Shown here: one piece after another, positions 57,401 to 64,000 of the stretch | Layout: every line of letters starts with the position of its first letter | Numbering within the stretch: position 1 is the first letter of the stretch | Assembly: GCA_000711775.1 (NCBI GenBank) | Contig: ARYC01000200.1 | Coordinates: forward strand, 62,001-126,000 | Direction: 5' to 3' | Origin: Oxytricha trifallax | Lineage: Eukaryota > Ciliophora > Spirotrichea > Sporadotrichida > Oxytrichidae | Length of the DNA stretch: 64,000 nucleotides | Notes under the pieces: generated by a model | The model's database searches: none | What the model was told of the DNA's origin: nothing | What the model saw: only the letters and a program-made list of their open reading frames with translations | Program-made: the position numbers and the translations under genes

Positions 57401-60400
57401 AGACAAGCAATGCTTCTTTAATAGGTTAGTACTAAATCAGAGTCTATGGAAATGCAACTGCCTATAATATCTTGAACTACTATGACTTTACGATTGAATT
57501 CAAATGTAAGGTGACGTCTTTAACAACTACACCTTTAGCAATATAAAATTATGGAATTAAATAGCCAATGTACTCATTTAATTTTGATGCCTTCATAAAA
57601 TTCCCTAACTGTCCTTAATCAGTTACCTATACAGCTTTTGAACTAGGGAAAAGTTCCTTACCTAAATTTATCACTTTTAATGCTTTAAAAAGACAATTCT
57701 AAATATATTCTTACGACAACAATTATGCAATGAAATATGATTTAGTCGTAAGAGGAAGAACTTCTGATCCATCAACACCCTTAACATATACAAGTTAAGA
57801 AGATCTGAATATAATTCTAGAAGTTACACCTAATAAAGTAAGAATTTTACAATTTGATTTAATTAAACAAAATTAAATTAAAAAAATAAGATCCAATATA
57901 TAACATCAATTTTTGAAAAAAAATTAGTAAGTTTGAATTTCTATTTTAAATCTAAATAATATTTACACTGATAACAAGTGTCAATTTTTCCAAGTAATAT
58001 TACAGATCATTTAATTTTAATGCGATATTTTTTACTTGAATATTTTTTAAAAATAATTGAAAGTGCTGTTTTTTACTAATTTTTTAATTTTAAGTATAAT
58101 AATTTCTAAATTTTAAAAATATCTCATTACTAACGCTGAACCACCTTCATTTAAAATTCCCTTAGAAGATCAAATTATAATAGTAAACAAATAAAAATCC
58201 TACAAATTACCAAGCGTATTCGATCCTGATGGAGATAACTACTTAATAGGTGTTTAATTAGGTTAATAATTAAAACTCATGGATTTATCTTTATAATTGC
58301 AAATTAATATATATTAAATTATGCTTGAGAGGTTAAAAAGAACGAAAATTAATAGTTTTCTTAATAGATATATAAAAATGCACAGAAAATTATAAATATA
58401 TTTTATTTACTTCTATTTTTGTTTTTATTTTTTAGTTTTAATAGGTTTCTCCATTATAATGTGCTGATAATAATTAAAATATTTTTATATTGGTAGTCCC
58501 TTAAGATTATTTTAATTTTATTAACATTCAGGGAATCATGCAAAGTACCAAAATTTTTAAACCAAAGATAGGATTTTTTGTTTATTAAACTTCACAACAA
58601 ATGTAGCCGATTATCATATTTGCAAACATTTTAATATGCGATTAATTTGGATTTCGATCCTTAAATAGATTATTTTATAACATTTTTTATAAGAATTCAG
58701 AATAAATTTAAATATTATTTGAAGAAGAAAATAATTATAAATATGAGCTATAAATATTGAAATACAATTTTGCTAATTCAAAATATAATAAATATTAATA
58801 ATTATTTTATTTGTTTTTTTGTATTTTTTTAATTGAATAAATTAAAAAATGCAGTCTATTAAAATATTTAAAATAGGAAATAGGTTTATAAATCAACTTG
58901 GATTGAGTATAAAGCATTAATAATGAATTAAAAGAGAAATAAAATAAATTTATATATTATAATAATACATATTGGCGTAGTTCTTGAAATTAATTATTAT
59001 TTTTAGAAATATTTAACTTTAATTAAAATTTAATTGAATTTACTTTCAACATGATTTCTACTCTATTTTTGTTATATATATACTTTAAATAAGGCATTCT
59101 TGTGATGAGCCCTACTTCAATAAATGTTGGGGAATATTCCATAGAAATCTTGTTGACAGACACAAATTAGAATCCTCTGAGTACTACTTATTATATCAAA
59201 ATAAAAGTAATTTCAGAAAATGAAGCCTCATCTTAAACCATTGTTAAAACAGGCTTTTCTCCGACACTCGCTGCTAAACTAAAATCATTTGATGATACAG
59301 GATGCCTTACTATTATTCAAATGAGAATTCTTTTGTGAAATAAAACTTAATATATTGCTAATAATTATTTGCTCAGATTGATATTTGCAACTATATTATA
59401 TTACTGAGAGCTTACTTTTATTTAAAAACTATTAGAAAAACGATCTTTAATAGAAGTTGAATCTAAGCTGATACTTTTTGTGAATAAAAAATATATTCTA
59501 ACTCTTAGTAGAGTATGTGATAATCTCATAAAATTTATTATTTTCTTAAAAAAAATAACTAATTAAACTCTTTTTTTTTTATCTTCTTATTATATAGCTG
59601 GAGTTAATATTGGTTTTGTATATTAATATAGATACTAAAAATGATTGGGAATGCTCCCAATTTTTAAAAATAAAATTAATTTTTTTTTCTCTAAAATTTC
59701 AATATGTTATCCAATCTAATAATTTATTTAACATTTATTTATTTCCAAATAATTCATATTTTGCTATATTTAGTTTACCAATGACATTTTTAATAATTAA
59801 ATTTCTTTTTAATCTTTGTTCCTGCAAATTTGTCAACAATCGATGATAATTAGTGAAAATTCATCAAATACTAGAAAATAATGTTATGTTAATAAAAAAT
59901 AATAATCTGTGATTATTATAATATCATTTTATTGTAAAAAATAATTATTTAAAGCATAAAAATATTTGCTTTGTTAAAAAATAAAAAAGTTTTAAATTTA
60001 TTATTTTTATAATCAATATTATTTAAAATTCAGATATTTTTGATACGATAATTTAAGAGTGATAAGAAATTCAACAAATAAGTAAGCGATATTTATTATG
60101 TAAAGCAACAAATATGCCTTCAATTTGTGTTATTTATTTAACTAAATGTACTGAGATTAAGGATTAGACCATCAAATTAATCTAGAATTGAAGATCTCAC
60201 TTTCAAATGGGAAGTTACAAAATTTGAACCAAGATAAAATAATTAATTAAATTATTTAATAGAGAGTATTGTTTTTATTAGATAAATGACAATTCAAATA
60301 TACTTTACAAACCCTTAATTAGTCTCATCTTAGGTAAAAAATTACGACGATATTTTAATTTTTACTGAGAATTTAATTATAAAAATTAGAAATATATTTA

Positions 60401-63164
60401 TATAAAAGTACTCAAATATTTGAAAACTGTGATAATAAAAAAAAATAGAGGTACTAAAATCTACCAACTTTTAAATTATTTATTAAAAACTGAGTATTAT
60501 TATTCTTTTATCTAAAAAATTATATTTAAAAAAAATACAGAGATTTAATTAATATTATTCATTTCATTCTAGATAAAATTTATATTTCTAATAGTTTACT
60601 ATTTAATTTTTCATTTAGGGCACTGACATGTTGTAGCTAATATTCATGCTTAATGGAAAATTTATAGAGTAAAATTCTAATAAGCCTATTGCACATGAGT
60701 TTACATTATTTATTGGTATCCCTAGTGGTAAGCAACATTCATCAGATGAAAATGAAGCACTGCAAGGATTTCTTGTTTTTGTTTCGATTTTCTTAAAATT
60801 AATCATGATTGGAAACTTAGTTCTTAACATCGCAATGTAAATAATTTAATTCCTAATGAGATTATAGGTTAACTTCTTTGAAATATGTGTGGGAAACAAT
60901 TAATGCAATTTAGGTTATATCACATGTACCTTTACTTAAAGTAAGCTTCCCAAACAATGCCAAGATATTTATAAAATAACTAAATGAAATAATATCAATT
61001 AACAAGATGCTTTATGCAAAGTTTATTTCAGTTTCTTAATTTGATATTTTTCCTTCATTAAAAATTGGGGAGTAAACTTCATTAAATTCTAATTTTGATG
61101 ATATGGATATCTTTTAACAAATTTATTTGCATCTGCTATTATTTTGCGATTATCTTAACTCCAATTACGATATGAAAGTAAAAGTGTAGTTTAAAATCTA
61201 AGAAGCATATTTTACTATGTTATAATTCTTGCGGCCATATTAACCATGTTACCAATTTTAAAGTGCTTAGGTAAAAAGAGACCACGAGTTTTGAAGTTTT
61301 ATAATTTTGTTCGAGAAACCATTTACTTCAACCTGATTATAAGATTTGCTCTTGTTTTTTATATGGAATTTGCCATTTGTTCTCTTATCAATATAGTTGA
61401 CCTAAATTTTGATACTTCAGGTGAAAGGTTTTCTGCTTTAGTTGCAATTTTGCTTTTGGTATTTAGCTTTGGCTTTCCAATATTAATGATAGTATTCTAT
61501 TACAAGAATCAAGAAAAGCTCGCTGACTAAGATCTTAAATAACGCTATGGATCTCTTTATGATTAAATTAATATCTCTTAGCAATATTCGTTACTTTAAA
61601 ATGTGTTCTTCTTGGAAAGACGACTTTTATTTGCTTTAACTGCTGTTTTGTTTGTAGATCATCCAGCCTTTTAGATATAAATGCTATTTTACTAGGTATT
61701 GCTATTGAATATATTTATTGGGATTACTTAACCATTTAAGTCTGTAAAGCTTAACAGAATTAACAAATTTAATGAAGTCTGTATGCTTGTAGTTTGCTAC
61801 CATTTACCAATATTTACAGACTTTGTAAATAACACTATTTTTAATATAAATAAATATAAACCATTACGTATTTAAAATTAGGATTTCTAATCCAAATTAG
61901 TTTTTCTTGTTCACCTCTAATATGAAGTTAATTAATAATTCTAAATAAATATTTCTTCTCAAAATATATGAACTGTGTAGATTTACTTGAAATATAACAT
62001 CCAAATAATTAAAACTGGATAAAAAAATCATTTCGAATTAATCTATTTAAAATGAACAAGATGTATCACTATTATCTTTTCAATTCTCTTAATTGATCGA
62101 GATACGATATCCTCATTTACTCTACTATTTCTATTTAAATTTCAATATTTTTTTCATTTAATGGGTATTTTGCTCCTTAAATTCAAGTAGATATAAAATA
62201 TATGCGAAATTTTTTGAGTTAATAAATAAAGTAAAACTAATAAAATATAAAATAAGTTATTTAATATAAATAATATTCAAACACTGATATTTAATAAGCT
62301 TTTGGATATTCTCTTATTGGCGTTACTGTTTTTAATATAGTTGTCAATGTGGGAATAATATGAAACATTTAAAAAATTTATCAATTTAAAAAATTAAACT
62401 TTACAAACTTAATTAAATCGTTTATTTTAATCTAAATGATCGCAGATACTTATAAAAAGTTAAAAATTTACATGAAAAATAAGAGACAGTAAAATTTATA
62501 ATCTAAATATCCCCTAAGTCCAATGAATTAATCTCTTAATACAATTGATTCTGTTTTTAATGATTAAACTTGGAAAATTCCTGGAAATATTAATTTTACA
62601 AACTTTGATAAATCAGTGGAATTAAATTGATAAATTAAATAAAATGGTTAATTTATTTATTATAATTTAGTACTAGCAATAATCTTTTTACTGAGAAAAA
62701 TGAGTCCAATTAAAAAGATTAAGAAAAGTATTTCAATCTTTTCAATTCATAATAATATATAATATTTTACTTCTATTTTAACTCAAATTTAAGAGTTTTA
62801 AGTAAATGAACAGCCAAAACGCAAAGCATTGAAGAAAAAAAAGAAAGCTAAAAAGTAAATAAAGCCTAAAAGAAATAATAATTTAGCCCCTAAGGAGCCC
62901 TAATAGCAATAATAGTAAGATAGTCCATCGGATAAACAAAAAATTACAGAAATAGCGAAAAGTAAAACATAAAGAGAAGATATTCAATTAGTGAATATAA
63001 GCAAAGAGTTGTAAAAACGAAGGAAACTTATTTTAAATCTTAAGCACCTTCCTATGTTTAAACCTCCTAAATTTTCAATGTTTGGAGGAATAGATGAACA
63101 GAAAAATAATTAGACAGAGATACTTTAAAATAGATCTAAAACTGATAGAAATTTCAAATTTTGA
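51453..63164 (+). CDS. Gene 5: most diverged paralog, with clear cadherin-like (cadg-type) repeats and Lys-rich tail
   Basis: ATG 51453 opens a signal-peptide-like start (MWRPQQLLLQTTVLILSFLQ) followed by YCFAGSFPKLVGGT and AVGGHTFDTS, the family N-terminus. Blocks: 51453-52135, 53870-54350, 55230-55545, 55800-55872, 56276-56575, 56715-57842, 58120-58262, 59090-59335, 60185-60230, 60305-60360, 60617-60836, 60868-61118, 61160-61860, 62285-62360, 62436-62640, 62690-63164. The block 56715-57842 holds two repeats of the form LPxFITF...YDLVVRG typical of cadg-like folds. FDPDGDNYLIG is the family D-P-D-x-D motif. The membrane part runs uninterrupted over 61160-61830. The tail has a Lys cluster (ALKKKKKAKK) and a six-Gln run written mostly with TAA/TAG; it ends at TGA 63162-63164. 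Two frame slips (about 51830-51866 and 54040-54060) are unexplained: tiny IESs or real indels. Confidence 0.78.
52267..52560. mobile_element. 294-bp MITE with U1-snRNA-like termini
   Basis: Perfect 18-bp inverted ends: ATTAATACTTACCTGGGA and TCCCAGGTAAGTATTAAT. The left end continues into a GC-rich stretch (GCGAGCGGAGCGAGC). The termini contain ATACTTACCTGG, the conserved 5' end of U1 snRNA, and its complement CCAGGTAAGT, a consensus 5' splice site. The remainder does not look like U1. It lies directly after the first coding block of gene 5. Confidence 0.7.
52841..53060 (+). repeat. Dispersed repeat D, copy 2, with a TA microsatellite inside
   Basis: GCTGTACGGAATTAATACTG, CCAGGCAGATA, then an ATATAT run at 52885-52922, GGCGATCCAGTTTCATCTTT, GAAGTTACCCC and CACAACGTGCACGTTCC match 7282-7475 in order. 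It lies in the transposon-rich insert between the first and second coding blocks of gene 5. Confidence 0.6.
53233..53609. mobile_element. G-tailed MITE, family B, in gene 5 insert
   Basis: Left end GGGGGGGGAAGTTTCCTGCC, right end GGGGCAGGAAACTTCC repeated, then a C-run. Flanked by the 9-bp direct repeat ATCATAATA (53224-53232 and 53610-53618). It lies in the non-coding insert between the first two coding blocks of gene 5. Confidence 0.85.
55148..55227 (-). mobile_element. Solo TBE-like terminal repeat in gene 5 insert
   Basis: Ends GGGGTTTTGGGGTTTTT at 55211-55227. Read on the minus strand it continues TTAGCTATTTATTGC and GGGAGTAATATATGGGGATT, matching the ends of 36450-37640. The partner end was not found upstream, so it is a truncated or rearranged copy. 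It is followed by ATT, compatible with an ANT target. Confidence 0.7.
55873..56275. mobile_element. Fold-back MITE, family A, inside gene 5 coding sequence (acts as IES, pointer ATTAT)
   Basis: The direct repeat ATTAT occurs at 55868-55872 and 56271-56275. Between them are inverted ends TGTAGGAATACATTTGATTT and the matching AAATCAAATGTATTCCTACA, with long complementary arms. Joining at ATTAT gives GCT GAT TAT AAC ACT AAT CTC, that is ADYNTNLYNMY, in the frame used on both sides. An ATG-started open reading over 56256-56528 in another frame is a shadow; the true frame reads YDFLVLSSYNNWCTT. Confidence 0.85.
56715..57842 (+). CDS. Gene 5 extracellular block with tandem cadg-like repeats
   Basis: About 375 codons open in one frame when TAA/TAG are Gln. 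It contains IYYIGIRSELHQQ, the segment matching genes 3 and 4 before the Cys-containing loop, then NNSICEKVHQLVNST, and two cadherin-like units whose cores are LPTYITFDPVNLNL...QYQIRVYG and LPKFITFNALKRQF...YDLVVRG. Several NxS/T sequons (VNST, DNST, TNGT, NAT) fit a secreted or surface location. No IES was detected inside it, unlike the equivalent region of genes 2 and 3, which is split into many MDSs. Confidence 0.8.
60837..60867 (+). other. Intron, gene 5 (31 nt)
   Basis: GTAAATAATTTAATT...GATTATAG splits AT|G; the product reads VLNIAMLTSLKYVWETINA. Same site as in genes 2-4, supporting orthologous exon structure in the diverged paralog. Confidence 0.78.
61119..61159 (+). other. IES, gene 5, pointer TTAAC (41 bp)
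   Basis: TTAAC at 61114-61118 and 61155-61159. Join: ATC TTT TAA CTC CAA TTA CGA (DIFQLQLRYE). Confidence 0.82.
61160..61860 (+). CDS. Gene 5 polytopic membrane domain, uninterrupted
   Basis: Open frame LQLRYESKSVVQNLRSIFYY followed by hydrophobic segments VIILAAILTMLPIL, LIIRFALVFYMEFAICSLI, ALVAILLLVFSFGFPILMIV, RRLLFALTAVLF and QVLLLNIFIGI, ending VCMLVVCYHLPIFTDFVNN. It aligns with LRFILEGYLQ, RRLFIALL and the following segments of genes 1-4, where three to five IESs split the same region. A long internal ATG-started reading within it is part of this domain, not a separate gene. Confidence 0.8.
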
Positions 63165-64000
63165 AAAGTTTATTATTGGAAAATTAACTTATTTATTAGA
63201 AATAGTTTAATATGAAATATGCTTTATATTTCTGTTTTTTTTTAAAATTGAAGAAGAATAGATAAAACAAATTAAATTCTTAAATGATATAATAAATAAT
63301 ATTTAAATTTCATTTAATAAATATGCAGTAAATTTTAATGATTGATTTATTGTAAAATTTATTTTTAAAATTTAACAATAGAAATTGCTTGTTATTTGAA
63401 GTTGTCAGTTTATATGTTCCTAATTATGTGAGAGAAGCATTAGGAATTTATCATAGAAATATTAATTCTTATTAAATTTATAAACTCATTTTATTTAGTT
63501 AAAGAAAGTAAATATTTCAAATTTTATAATTCAAATCCTGTCAAGTATTAAAATAATATTTAAACATATAATATTTAAACTGAATATTAAATATATAATG
63601 ATTATATATTTATGTCACAAATTCTAATAAATAATAAAATTACTTAATATTATAATAATTTTAGCATCAATTAAATATCTAAAATAGATATTAGAATATT
63701 AGAATTAATAAGTTGCTTTAAGATAAAAACATTAATTTATTACTCATACGATTAGCTTTATTTTAGGTATTTGATATTATTGATTATTTATAACACAATC
63801 TAAGGAAAGTTTTATTTTATAATCCTTAATTATAATAAAGCTTTTATTTTTCTCAATTAAATATATTTATTTATAAGTTTTTTTAAGCAAGAAATAAATA
63901 TGATTTTGGCAAATTGTATTTTTGCTTTGGATAAGTAACTGATTTTTTAATGGCTCATTATATTTAATAAGTTTAATTTAATTCTTTATAATAATATAAT
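63165..64000. other. AT-rich DNA downstream of gene 5, nothing recognised
   Basis: No coding block, inverted repeat or RNA signal seen up to the window end. Confidence 0.6.

Noticed and set aside
1-64000. Scrambled MDSs, CRISPR arrays, rRNA genes, bacterial-type promoters or riboswitches
   Set aside because: All paralog segments are in order on one strand, and no regularly spaced repeats or structured RNA genes were seen.

Overview
This is a germline (micronuclear) segment from a ciliate, most likely a spirotrich of the Oxytricha/Stylonychia/Tetmemena kind. The DNA is very AT-rich. Reading frames only make sense when TAA and TAG are read as Gln and TGA is the only stop. Coding stretches are broken by dozens of AT-rich non-coding inserts flanked by short direct repeats, as expected of internal eliminated sequences (IESs) with pointers between macronuclear-destined segments (MDSs). 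Where both edges could be placed, removing the insert plus one repeat copy restores the frame and a protein that aligns with the neighbouring paralogs. A 1.2 kb element has long inverted repeats ending in G4T4-type telomere-like sequence and an ANT-type 3-bp target duplication, as in Oxytricha TBE transposons. Very small GT-AG introns (30-64 nt) are also present.

The window is a head-to-tail array of five plus-strand paralogs of one large membrane-protein family: gene 1 (C-terminal part, 1-3342), gene 2 (9217-22136), gene 3 (27337-40228), gene 4 (42570-50855) and gene 5 (51453-63164). Each protein has a signal peptide split by an intron (genes 2-4), a long extracellular region of beta-rich and cadherin/Ig-like repeats carrying a D-P-D-x-D motif, and a polytopic C-terminal membrane domain with a Gln/Asn- or Lys-rich cytoplasmic tail. 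Genes 1-3 are close relatives. Genes 4 and 5 are more diverged and carry fewer IESs in the C-terminal half. All segments seen are in order and on one strand (unscrambled).

Intergenic DNA and IESs are full of mobile elements: two 814-bp near-perfect palindromes, a decayed Tc1/mariner-type transposase, a ~400-bp fold-back family (4 members), a 968-bp palindrome with C/G-rich ends, a G-tailed MITE family (3 members), a MITE whose termini resemble the 5' end of U1 snRNA, retroposon-like repeats with 14-bp target duplications, and TBE-like ends. Several elements sit inside coding sequence and can only be tolerated if they are cut out precisely; for these the target-site duplication acts as the pointer. 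Small coding-like blocks of unrelated genes lie between the paralogs (3539-4115, 23368-23559, 40584-41482). No rRNA, CRISPR or bacterial-type operon is present.
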